Shown: positions 7,583 through 14,330 of the stretch, in pieces
Numbering within the stretch: the stretch's first letter is position 1
Layout of the letters: each line of letters begins with the position of its first letter
IMG/VR virus record: IMGVR_UViG_3300031986_000019
Span: 1-30,061 of that record
Length of the DNA stretch: 30,061 nt
Strand: one strand, 5' to 3'
Origin: a virus
Notes under the pieces: generated by a model
Told to the model about the DNA's origin: nothing
Seen by the model: only the letters and a program-made list of their open reading frames with translations
Databases searched by the model: none
Translations under genes and position numbers: made by a program

Positions 7583-7750
7583 TTGTCGAGTGACCCCGTG
7601 GTCAAGCTTGTCCCCAAGACCGCAACCCGGTCCGAAGGCTGCATCAAGACCCTTGAAAACATGCTGACGCTTGCACGTGATGGCTTGCTGATCGGCGCGA
7701 CGGAACGGTTGAAATTCCGCCTGCTCGATCATCAGGACGGCAATGTCTGA
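7583..7750 (+). CDS. Possible small protein (55 aa)
   Basis: An open frame of 55 codons from TTG 7583 (or 50 from GTG 7598) to the stop at 7748-7750. The peptide is soluble and protein-like, with a helix of pattern IKTLENMLTLARDGLLIG, which resembles small uncharacterised rhizobial phage proteins I recall loosely. Codon third positions are GC-rich. Against it: there is no strong ribosome binding site (GAG at 7588-7590 could serve the GTG), and it starts only 33-48 bases from the divergent HigA-like start. The opposite strand has an open frame too, but its peptide is proline- and cysteine-scattered and less convincing. I rate this as possible, not established. Confidence 0.4.
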   Translation: MSSDPVVKLVPKTATRSEGCIKTLENMLTLARDGLLIGATERLKFRLLDHQDGNV

Positions 7751-7763
7751 TCTGACTGCCCCA

Positions 7764-7904
7764 TCATTTATCAGCTACTTCTTGGGTAACTTTCTCAATC
7801 GGACCGGGGTCTCGCGCCCGATCCATGAATCCGATCATGAACATCGCTATCACCGCCAAACCCACGGCAACCAGCGTCACGTACATGCCCGCATTGTTGT
7901 TCAT
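7764..7904 (-). CDS. Small single-span membrane protein (46 aa)
   Basis: A 46-residue protein beginning MNNNAGMYVTL, with one hydrophobic span at about residues 8-27 and a short charged C-terminal tail ending EVADK. The ATG (complement of 7902-7904) has AGGAGA seven bases upstream, which is why I prefer it to a longer in-frame start that would add 42 unconvincing residues. It lies on the minus strand downstream of the DUF1236 gene, in the same direction, separated by a strong hairpin. Together these minus-strand genes look like cargo (morons). I do not recognise the family, and no function can be assigned beyond a membrane location. Confidence 0.6.
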   Translation of the reverse strand: MNNNAGMYVTLVAVGLAVIAMFMIGFMDRARDPGPIEKVTQEVADK

Positions 7905-8024
7905 CTGACCATCTCCTCTGAGACGACCGGAATCAACGCTGACCCCACTACGCGGTTCCGAAACGCCCGTCGAGGCAGGTAGAGCACCGGTAGCTTTCGA
8001 ACCCCCTGCAAGCATAATGCGAGA

Positions 8025-8062
8025 CACCATGTGAGGTGTGCATGTTCACACCCCACGTGGTG
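8025..8062. repeat. Long imperfect hairpin after the DUF1236 gene
   Basis: Arms 8025-8040 and 8047-8062 form a 16-position stem around a six-base loop (CATGTT). Fourteen pairs are Watson-Crick; on either strand one of the other two is a G-U wobble and one a mismatch. It begins eight bases beyond the minus-strand stop of the DUF1236 gene. It could be a terminator or an RNA 3'-end stabiliser for that gene. No clear U-run follows on either strand, so a classic intrinsic terminator is not certain. Confidence 0.45.
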
Positions 8063-8070
8063 CACCTAGG

Positions 8071-8376
8071 TTAATCCATGATGTGGACCACCTTGTGAGT
8101 TTGTGGGTCGATGAGCACGGTACGGCCGTCCATCACGACATACTGATACTGGGTCGGCAGCGTGTTCTCGGCGAGAGCGCCCGGCTTGAGAATATCAGGG
8201 ACGAGCGCCCCGACCACCAGTTCGAAGTTTGATGGCCGTTCTACGACCACCGGATTAGCTTTCACATATTCGCGGACCACAACTTCCTGTTCGGGCGTGA
8301 TCACCACAGTCTGAGCAACCGCAAAAGCGGTGCCGGCGAACAGAACGGCGGCAGCAAGTGTGCTTCGGAAAGTCAT
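8071..8376 (-). CDS. Secreted DUF1236 protein
   Basis: A 101-residue exported protein. Residues 1-21 form a typical signal peptide (MTFRS, then a hydrophobic core, cleavage likely after AVA in AFAVAQ). The mature part matches DUF1236, a small periplasmic family common in rhizobia. It has an N-terminal TPEQEVVVREYV motif (27-38), a central FELVVGALVP motif (51-60) and a C-terminal strand pair YQYVVMDGRTVLIDP (77-91). The start at 8376 has a perfect AGGAGG eight bases upstream; a longer frame to 8511 lacks that support. DUF1236 genes are chromosomal in most rhizobia, so its presence on the minus strand of a prophage suggests a captured host gene acting as a moron. The biochemical role of the family is unknown to me. 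Confidence 0.82.
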   Translation of the reverse strand: MTFRSTLAAAVLFAGTAFAVAQTVVITPEQEVVVREYVKANPVVVERPSNFELVVGALVPDILKPGALAENTLPTQYQYVVMDGRTVLIDPQTHKVVHIMD

Positions 8377-8491
8377 CTCAAAAGCCTCCTTGGCAGTTGC
8401 AAAGAGGAACAACCAACGCGGGCGGAAACGGTTCCGTGGCGCGACGGCGGAAACGAGCGAGAACTCTGGGACAGCGCCGAGAGGAACAAAC

Positions 8492-8818
8492 ATGCCCCGT
8501 AGCCGGAGCACCGAGGCTCAAGCGTATCGCGGTTGGTATGGCCTGAAGGCATGGCAGGCAACTCGCAAGGCTCAACTCGCCAAGCAGCCGCTATGCGAGC
8601 GCTGTCTGGCAATAGGAAGGGTTACCGAGGCCACCGTCGTCAACCATCGCCAGCCGCATAAAGGCAACTGGGCTCTGTTCATCAGCCCGGCCAACCATGA
8701 AAGTGCCTGCGCCCCGCACCACGACAGGCTTATCCAGAAAGAGGAAGCTCGTGGGCACAGGATTGGTACTGATGCGGACGGTAGACCAGTGGATCCAGGG
8801 CATCCCTGGAATACGTAG
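8492..8818 (+). CDS. HNH endonuclease
   Basis: A 108-residue HNH nuclease of the type that sits next to the terminase in HK97-like phages and helps the terminase cut DNA. The zinc-binding C35-E-R-C38 pair is followed by the first histidine of the motif in VVNHRQPH (H52), then N68 (ANHESAC) and the final APHH (H76, H77), with C73 completing the metal site. The start at 8492 follows a GAGAGG motif (about 8480-8485). An in-frame extension upstream to 8330 runs across the divergent DUF1236 gene and is not supported. In related phages this gene is normally immediately before the small terminase; here about 1.3 kb of cargo, including a TIR gene, separates them. The gap 8377-8491 must hold divergent promoters. 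Confidence 0.9.
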   Translation: MPRSRSTEAQAYRGWYGLKAWQATRKAQLAKQPLCERCLAIGRVTEATVVNHRQPHKGNWALFISPANHESACAPHHDRLIQKEEARGHRIGTDADGRPVDPGHPWNT

Positions 8819-8827
8819 CCGAACCCG

Positions 8828-9655
8828 CTACAAAAGCGCCATCAATTCCGATGCGATTTCCTTTACGCTGAGGAGCGACGAGTTTAGCGCCACCTTGTCA
8901 GTCAACGTCGGGCTGTAAGCGCTAACCTCATCCTTTGTAACTTTGTGCCAGATAGGCAGAATCTTTGACTGGCCACTGACCTCCAACGCAGTGAGCCCGC
9001 CAAGTTCTTTTGCGGGCCATTCCTTCTTGAAGAAGGCCGTCGATAGCACAACGATCCCGAACTTTGAATTATTCAGGCCGGCGTCGATGCTCCTTCTAAG
9101 GCTGTCGCCTATCTTCATGGTCTTCTCATCATAGAAGACGACTGCACCTAGAGCTTCGAGCTCCCTAGCCAATGGGCGAACGAAACCTTCCTTGTCCTCC
9201 GACGCGTGGGAAATGAAGAAATCGAACTGCTGATCTGTAGCGGCTGGCGAAGTCGGCGTGCGAGCCATTTGTGCTAGCTGCTGGGTAACCTGACGGGCAT
9301 GGTCGTCCCTTTGTTTGATCAGCCTAGATTGCTCTTGGGCAACTTTCTTTCGCGCCCGTTCATCTTCCACGGCCTGCTTGGCAAGATAGGCGTTCAGGTC
9401 TTTCGTCTTCGCAGCGGTTCGAGCAGAGAGCGCCGCCCGCTTCTTTCCAACCTCTGCAAGGTCATGGGTCGCTCGCTCGACTTCTTTCAGCTTTGAAGTG
9501 ATTGTCGAGGTCGACCTCGTCCGCCCGATCGCTTCGCGCGCACGGTTTGCTTTTGTGAGTAAGGCTGCTTCCTTCGAGGCGAGCGTGGCCTCATCCTTGT
9601 GAAGACGCGCAATCTCGCTCTGCAGGCGATTAATGTTGGATACGTATGATGTCAT
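8828..9655 (-). CDS. Coiled-coil + TIR domain protein, probable NADase (AbTIR-like)
   Basis: A 275-residue soluble protein. Residues 1-130 are a charged helical coiled coil and 144-275 a TIR domain. The TIR signatures are clear: strand A and loop DFFISHASEDKE (145-156), box-2-like region with YDEKTMKIGDSLR (175-187), SKFGIVVLSTAFF (197-209) and the NADase helix EWPAKELGGL (212-221), in which E217 is the expected catalytic glutamate. From memory the whole architecture and many residues match AbTIR of Acinetobacter baumannii, which hydrolyses and cyclises NAD+ to a 2' variant of cyclic ADP-ribose. The N-terminal coiled coil also resembles AbTIR. It lies on the minus strand between HNH and small terminase, convergent with HNH. 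Start ATG at 9655 has AGGGG five bases upstream. A defence or NAD-depleting moron role is inference. Confidence 0.9.
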   Translation of the reverse strand: MTSYVSNINRLQSEIARLHKDEATLASKEAALLTKANRAREAIGRTRSTSTITSKLKEVERATHDLAEVGKKRAALSARTAAKTKDLNAYLAKQAVEDERARKKVAQEQSRLIKQRDDHARQVTQQLAQMARTPTSPAATDQQFDFFISHASEDKEGFVRPLARELEALGAVVFYDEKTMKIGDSLRRSIDAGLNNSKFGIVVLSTAFFKKEWPAKELGGLTALEVSGQSKILPIWHKVTKDEVSAYSPTLTDKVALNSSLLSVKEIASELMALL

Positions 9656-9897
9656 TCCCACCCCTTGCACGGCCTGACGAAGGAACGGCGGTTCTGACCG
9701 TACCTGCATCTGACCTGGCCCATGTGCTCATGTCTTTGCCGGCAAGCTACAGGGTCTTGCATTCGGAGCAAGCAGAGAAGGCTGGAATGGTTGCACTTCG
9801 CGTTGCTTCGACTGACCTGTATGGCGAGCACTCCCGCGTCAAGAGTGAGATCACTGACGCGGGCTCGACCCGCACGCTCAGGATCGTGCCTGCTTAG
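9646..9897 (+). CDS. Possible small soluble protein divergent from the TIR gene
   Basis: An open frame of up to 83 residues with a protein-like pattern: alternating strand/helix segments such as LAHVLMSLPASYRVLH and VALRVASTDLYG, and a final GSTRTLRIVPA strand. Charge and codon use are reasonable. The start is unclear. ATG 9646 or 9649 would overlap the divergent TIR start by 7-10 bases with only a weak GGA motif, while a later ATG at 9730 has none. I do not recognise the family. If real, it and the TIR gene form a divergent pair inserted between the HNH nuclease and the terminase, which makes it a candidate partner or regulator; that is inference. Confidence 0.45.
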   Translation: MMSFPPLARPDEGTAVLTVPASDLAHVLMSLPASYRVLHSEQAEKAGMVALRVASTDLYGEHSRVKSEITDAGSTRTLRIVPA

Positions 9898-9913
9898 CGG
9901 CTTATGGGGGGGT

Positions 9914-10105
9914 ATGTCTGAACTCGGGTGCAACAACGCCCCAGACCCGTGTGCCCCCTCCGAATTCACCGAGACCAAATTCAAACATAAAAGTTGGGGC
10001 CATCCCATAGGGATGATGTGCGTGGAAGTGGGCGCTCCCGAAGGAGCGTCGCCTGAGATGCCCACCCGCTTGCTCGCCCGAAGGTCCGCCGCAAATTGCT
10101 TGTAG
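9914..10105 (+). other. Weak open frame and hairpin in the gap before the small terminase
   Basis: The gap 9898-10150 holds a 63-codon frame from ATG 9914, which sits directly behind a run of G at 9906-9912 (too close for a normal ribosome binding site). Its peptide is rich in proline, cysteine and methionine, and I do not recognise it. A CGCTCC/GGAGCG hairpin with a CGAA loop lies at 10033-10048. The segment probably contains the promoter for the packaging operon, but no clear -35/-10 pair is seen. Confidence 0.2.
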
Positions 10106-10150
10106 GGAACTGTTCGGCTCGGTCGACCAACAATTTATGACAGGTGTGAA

Positions 10151-10585
10151 ATGAATGTCATCGAAGGCACCGGCATCATCGTCGTTGAGCCCGATTGGGA
10201 CAGCCTGTTTTCGGACGTACTGGAAATCACGGCAGCCAAAGAACACTGGCGCGTCGTAACGAACGAACTGCGCGATCGGCAGCTACTGGCGGCGGCCAAC
10301 GGCCATTCGATCCAGCGCCTGGTGTGCGCCTATCTGATGTTCGACCGGATGTATCGCGAGGTCGCCGAGAGCGGCGTCGTCTCTAAACCACGCCGCGGCA
10401 ACTCGAAGGCCATCGCCCGCATCAGCCCGTACTTCACGGCCATGCGCGAGGCCGGGTCGGATGCGGCAACACTGGAAGCTGAGCTTGGCATCTCGCCGCG
10501 TCGCCGTGGTTCGGTCCAGAAGGTCGAGCGCAAGCAGCGCAAGGAACGTGCATCTGATGGCTATCTCGGCAAGGCCAGCGGCTGA
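10151..10585 (+). CDS. terS: Phage terminase small subunit (P27 family)
   Basis: A 144-residue small terminase that recognises phage DNA and delivers it to the large subunit. The helical core (about 15-125) carries the P27-type pattern, with LVCAYLMFDRMYREV at 57-71 and a run PRRGNSKAIARISPYFTAM (81-99). A helix-turn-helix-like end LEAELGISPRRR (107-118) and a basic tail follow. An AGG motif lies six bases before the ATG. It overlaps the start of the large subunit by 29 bases, and its immediate TerL neighbour strongly supports the call. It begins the late head operon. Confidence 0.9.
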   Translation: MNVIEGTGIIVVEPDWDSLFSDVLEITAAKEHWRVVTNELRDRQLLAAANGHSIQRLVCAYLMFDRMYREVAESGVVSKPRRGNSKAIARISPYFTAMREAGSDAATLEAELGISPRRRGSVQKVERKQRKERASDGYLGKASG

Positions 10586-12380
10586 CGACCTCGCAACGCT
10601 GTACGCCTGCGATGTGCTGGACGGGAAGGTTGTTGCGGGGGAACTGGTCAAAGCGGCTTGTGCCCGGCACCTGAAGGACCTCGATGGTGGCGCTTCACGC
10701 GGGCTGACCTTCGATGTAGCCAAGGCGAAGCGACATTGCGGGTTCTTCCCGGCGGTATTGACTGTGACGGAAGGCGTCGCGGCCGGTCGTCCATTCCACC
10801 TCCTGCCTTGGCATGGCTTTGCAGTCGCCTCTTTGTTCGGCTGGCAGCGTTCTGACGGGCTTCGACGGTTCCGCATGGCCTGGCTGGAAACCGGCAAGGG
10901 TCAGGCCAAGTCGCCGCTCATGGCCGGCATCGGCGTCGACATGATGGGGTACGCCGGCAAGGAGCGCTCGGAGGTCTACGCCATTGCCGGTGACAAGGAT
11001 CAGGCAAACGTCCTGTTCAAGGATGCCGTGGCGATGTGTCGGGCGAACCTGCCGGATCGTGACGAGGACGAATACGAGTCGCTGGAAAGCCGTGGCGATG
11101 TCGTCATTCGTGGCACGGGCGACAATGCCTGGCGGATAGAACACCCGGAGACGAGCTCGAAGTTCCAGTCGATGGCCTCGGTGGATTCGATCTCCGGGCC
11201 CCGACCGTATGCGGTTCTGGCTGACGAGATCCACGAATTCAAGACCGCCTATTCCTTGCAAATCTGGAAGGCGGCAATCGACAAGATGAGCGGTGACCCG
11301 CTGATGCTTCTGGGCACCAACACGCCGGCCGTCAACCAGATCGTGGGAACGGAGTATTCGGATCTGTTTCAGAAGGTGGTGACCGGTCAGGCCGAGGATG
11401 ACAGCCTGTTCGGGTTCATCGCGCGCGTGGACGAGAGGGATCGCGAGACGGTCTTCGACAATGAGGATTGTTGGCAGAAGGCGCTACCGGCACTCGGTAT
11501 TACCTATCCGATCGATAACGTCCGCAAGCGTGTGACGACTGCCAAGCTGATGCTGTCGGAGGCGCTTTCCACCAAGCGACTTTATTTCGGCATTCCGGTC
11601 GGTACGGAAGGCTTCTGGACCACGCAGGAGGCTTGGGACAGTTGTCAGGGCGTGGTCGATGAAGCCGAGATGGTCGGTTCGCCGTGCTGGCTCGGGCTCG
11701 ATCTGTCGAAGAAGAATGACCTGACCGCATTGTCGGCGTGCTGGCGAAAAGACCTGAAGCTGCACGTCAAGACTTGGTATTTCACGACGAAGGCCGGCAT
11801 CCATGACCGCAGTCGCGACGACAACGCACCCTATGCTGATTGGGCAGACAAGAAGCTGATCGAAGCGGTTCCAGGCGCCACGATCGATTACGAGTTCGTC
11901 GGCGCCAAGGTGAAGGCTCTCGTCGACAAGCATGACGTGCAGTTCCTTGCCTTCGACGCGGCCAAGATTGGCGACTTCATTGACGCCTGCGGACGCATCG
12001 ACTTTCCAACTTGGCGGTTCGAAGGCCCCGATGAACCCGAAGGAGCAGGGCTGAAGCTGGTCAGTCACGGCCAGGGCACGCGCATTGTCTTCGTTGAACG
12101 GGCCCTTTGCATGCCGAAGTCCATCGAGAAGCTGGAAGACGCGATCCTCGACAGTGCGATCACCATCGACGCCAGTCCAGTGACCACGATGTGCGCGTCG
12201 AATGCCATCATAGTGGCTGATCCGATGAACAACCGAGCCTTTGACAAGCGCCGCTCGCGTGGCCGCATCGACGGCATGGTGTCTATCGCCGAGGCGGTCG
12301 GGGCGGCGCACAACGAGTTCCAAGCTGTCGTCGCGACTTCTCCCTGGGATGACCCCAACTTCAGTCTGGTAGGCGCATGA
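10557..12380 (+). CDS. terL: Terminase large subunit (HK97 type)
   Basis: A 607-residue packaging motor: an N-terminal ATPase pumps DNA into the prohead and a C-terminal RNase H-like nuclease cuts concatemers. The Walker A is the variant typical of this family, ETGKGQAKS (111-119). The Walker B is YAVLADEIHEF (218-228) with catalytic E224. The nuclease domain begins near 375, with its first metal aspartate in GLDLSKKND (D382) and another in FLAFDAAK (D467). I chose ATG 10557 rather than an upstream frame extending to 10461: the extension is out-of-frame terS sequence, and an AAGGAAC motif lies before 10557. Its stop overlaps the portal start by ATGA. Confidence 0.95.
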   Translation: MAISARPAADDLATLYACDVLDGKVVAGELVKAACARHLKDLDGGASRGLTFDVAKAKRHCGFFPAVLTVTEGVAAGRPFHLLPWHGFAVASLFGWQRSDGLRRFRMAWLETGKGQAKSPLMAGIGVDMMGYAGKERSEVYAIAGDKDQANVLFKDAVAMCRANLPDRDEDEYESLESRGDVVIRGTGDNAWRIEHPETSSKFQSMASVDSISGPRPYAVLADEIHEFKTAYSLQIWKAAIDKMSGDPLMLLGTNTPAVNQIVGTEYSDLFQKVVTGQAEDDSLFGFIARVDERDRETVFDNEDCWQKALPALGITYPIDNVRKRVTTAKLMLSEALSTKRLYFGIPVGTEGFWTTQEAWDSCQGVVDEAEMVGSPCWLGLDLSKKNDLTALSACWRKDLKLHVKTWYFTTKAGIHDRSRDDNAPYADWADKKLIEAVPGATIDYEFVGAKVKALVDKHDVQFLAFDAAKIGDFIDACGRIDFPTWRFEGPDEPEGAGLKLVSHGQGTRIVFVERALCMPKSIEKLEDAILDSAITIDASPVTTMCASNAIIVADPMNNRAFDKRRSRGRIDGMVSIAEAVGAAHNEFQAVVATSPWDDPNFSLVGA

Positions 12381-13645
12381 AAATCGGTTTCGAAATAAGT
12401 CGTTCCGCCAGCGAACAACGGTCGGGCAGCATTGAGAACCCCACGGTTCCGGTGTCGCAGACCACAGAATTCATGGCGTTCTTCGGCGTGGGCGGCGCTA
12501 ACCTGCCGAATGTCACCATCGATAGCGCCTTGACCGTTCCGGCCGTGCTGGCGGCGGTGGCGTTCCTGTCGCGCACCATGGCGACGGTCCCGCTGCATGC
12601 CTACCGCGACACGAACGATGGGCCAGTCAAGCTGACTGGCAAGACGGCGGTGACATTGCACGATGCGCCCAATGACGTGATGGGCTCGTTCAAGTTCCGC
12701 CAGTATTTCTGGCAGTGCGTGTTCACCGGTGGGCGGGGCCTGGCCTGGATCGAGCGCAACGGCTCGGTGATCGAGGCGCTGTGGCCGATGGATCCGCGCA
12801 AGGTCTCGATCAAGCGCATCGGCTTCGATCTGGTCTACAAGTTCGACAACAAGACATACCCGGCCGCCGACGTGATCGATGTACCCTTCATGTTGAGGGA
12901 AGATCAGGTATCCCATCGCGGTCCGATCAACATGGCGTCCAAGGCAATCCAACTTGCCCTTGCCATGAACGACTACGGTTCGAACTTCTTTGCCGGTGGC
13001 GGCGTCCCGCCCCTCGCTCTGACGGGGCCGCTTCCTCAGGGCGCCGACGGTTTGCAGCGCGCCATGAACGACATGCGCCGCGCCATCGACGAGGCAAAAA
13101 AGAACGGCAAGCAGATGTTCCCGATTCCACCCGGGCATGACCTGAAGCCAGTCGGCTTCGATCCACAGAAAGGTCAGATGACCGATGCGCGTCTGTTCCA
13201 GATCCAGGAAATTGGGCGCGCCTGGCAACTGCCGCCGGTCTTCTTGCAGGACCTGAGCAAGGGCACCTTCGCCAATGTCGAGCAGCAGGATTTGCATCTC
13301 GTCAAGCATCTGATCAGCCAGTGGGCGAAGGCATTCGAGGATGAATTGAACCTGAAGCTGTTCGGACGCTTCAAGAACGGCCGCTATGTCGAGCACAACC
13401 TCGACGGCCTGCAGCGTGGCGATTTCAAGAGCCGGATCGAGGGTATCGCGCGCGCGATCCAGACTGCACAGCTGACGCCCAACGAGGCGCGGGCGCTTGA
13501 GAATAGGCCAAAGCACAAGAACCCGGATGCCGATGAACTGCTTGTGCAGGGCGCGACCGTCGTGCTCGGCAAGCAGCCGCTGAAGCCTGTTTCTGAGAAA
13601 CCATCCGACGACATCGACGGAGACAAAAATGACGACCAAGCCTGA
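12377..13645 (+). CDS. Portal protein (HK97 family)
   Basis: A 422-residue portal that forms the dodecameric ring at one capsid vertex, through which DNA enters and to which the tail joins. It has the recognisable sequence of the family: the early helix LTVPAVLAAVAFLSRTMATVPLHAY (about 52-76), the stem/wing region with RQYFWQCVFTGGRGLAWIERNG, and the crown helices including FQIQEIGRAWQLPPVFLQDL (about 271-290). The length matches the family. Translation is coupled to terL (ATGA overlap), and the protease gene begins 17 bases before its stop. The acidic C-terminal tail is typical of the family. Confidence 0.94.
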   Translation: MKIGFEISRSASEQRSGSIENPTVPVSQTTEFMAFFGVGGANLPNVTIDSALTVPAVLAAVAFLSRTMATVPLHAYRDTNDGPVKLTGKTAVTLHDAPNDVMGSFKFRQYFWQCVFTGGRGLAWIERNGSVIEALWPMDPRKVSIKRIGFDLVYKFDNKTYPAADVIDVPFMLREDQVSHRGPINMASKAIQLALAMNDYGSNFFAGGGVPPLALTGPLPQGADGLQRAMNDMRRAIDEAKKNGKQMFPIPPGHDLKPVGFDPQKGQMTDARLFQIQEIGRAWQLPPVFLQDLSKGTFANVEQQDLHLVKHLISQWAKAFEDELNLKLFGRFKNGRYVEHNLDGLQRGDFKSRIEGIARAIQTAQLTPNEARALENRPKHKNPDADELLVQGATVVLGKQPLKPVSEKPSDDIDGDKNDDQA

Positions 13646-14228
13646 AGGTGCAGAAAAGCGCTCGCTTGTCCGCGCGGTCGAGCACCGGGCAGATGGCAAT
13701 GGCAAGATGACGGTGTCTGGCTATGCGGCGGTGTTCGGAGAAGTTGCCGACATCAGCGGCTGGTTCCATGAGGTCGTTGCCCGCGGCGCCTTCACCAACA
13801 CGCTGCGCACGGCGGATGTCAGGGCCTATTTCGATCACGACACCGGTCGTGTCCTTGGCCGGCTTTCCTCCGGAACCCTGCGTTGCGAGGAAGACGACAA
13901 GGGCCTGCGCGTCGAGATCGACCTTCCCGACACGACCGATGGCCGCGACGTGAAGACGCTCGTCGAGCGCGGCGACGTCTCCGGCATGTCGTTCCGCTTC
14001 GAAGCCGTTCGGCAGGAATGGGACGAGACGGTCGACCCGCCGAAGCGCACCCTGCTCGAAGTGAGGCTTGGCGAGGTCAGCATCGTATCAGAGCCGGCCT
14101 ATGACGGAACGTCCGTCGCGATGCGTTCATTGGATGAAGCGCGCAAGGGCGCTCGCCGCCAGCGCAATGCAGCAGCTTTCGCGCGCCGCAAGGCCGAGGC
14201 CGAGGCCAAGTTCCGCAAGATTTCCTGA
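13629..14228 (+). CDS. HK97-family prohead protease
   Basis: A 199-residue serine protease that matures the prohead by removing the N-terminal delta region of the capsid protein and then itself. Family marks are SGYAAVFG (30-37), the catalytic-histidine box AYFDHDTGRVLGR (66-78; H70), the serine box GDVSGMSFRF (115-124) and the acidic box EVRLGEVSIVSEPAY (144-158). The C-terminal 30 residues are basic and alanine-rich, as in many phage relatives, and may bind the inside of the shell. It overlaps the portal by 17 bases and has a GGAG motif about eight bases before its start. Confidence 0.94.
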   Translation: MTTKPEGAEKRSLVRAVEHRADGNGKMTVSGYAAVFGEVADISGWFHEVVARGAFTNTLRTADVRAYFDHDTGRVLGRLSSGTLRCEEDDKGLRVEIDLPDTTDGRDVKTLVERGDVSGMSFRFEAVRQEWDETVDPPKRTLLEVRLGEVSIVSEPAYDGTSVAMRSLDEARKGARRQRNAAAFARRKAEAEAKFRKIS

Positions 14229-14283
14229 GTTTACCCGGCATCTGCCGGAGGACGCGGCAAGCATCCCGCTTCCCGTCTCCATC

Positions 14284-14301
14284 GCCTGCTTTCGAGCGGG
14301 C
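14284..14301 (+). repeat. Hairpin with TTCG loop upstream of the capsid gene
   Basis: GCCTGCT (14284-14290) pairs with AGCGGGC (14295-14301), including one U-G pair, closing a TTCG tetraloop; CTTTCG follows. It lies in the 102-base gap between protease and capsid, 18 bases before the capsid ribosome binding site AAGGAG (14319-14324). It could stabilise a processed capsid mRNA or partly terminate upstream transcription, since capsid must be made in large excess. Structure is visible; function is inference. Confidence 0.4.
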
Positions 14302-14330
14302 CTTTCGACGTTGCTCACAAGGAGAAAACC

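Noticed and set aside
7547-7732. A minus-strand frame upstream of the HigA-like gene as a HigB toxin
   Set aside because: The peptide has none of the RelE/HigB pattern and runs into the HigA start; the plus-strand peptide in the same place is more protein-like.
10866-10915. The deviant Walker A of TerL as a sign of a dead gene
   Set aside because: ETGKGQAKS-type Walker A boxes are normal for this terminase family, and Walker B and nuclease residues are intact.
12065-13705. A 546-codon minus-strand frame over terL and portal
   Set aside because: Antisense to well-identified genes, with no ribosome binding site and no domain pattern.
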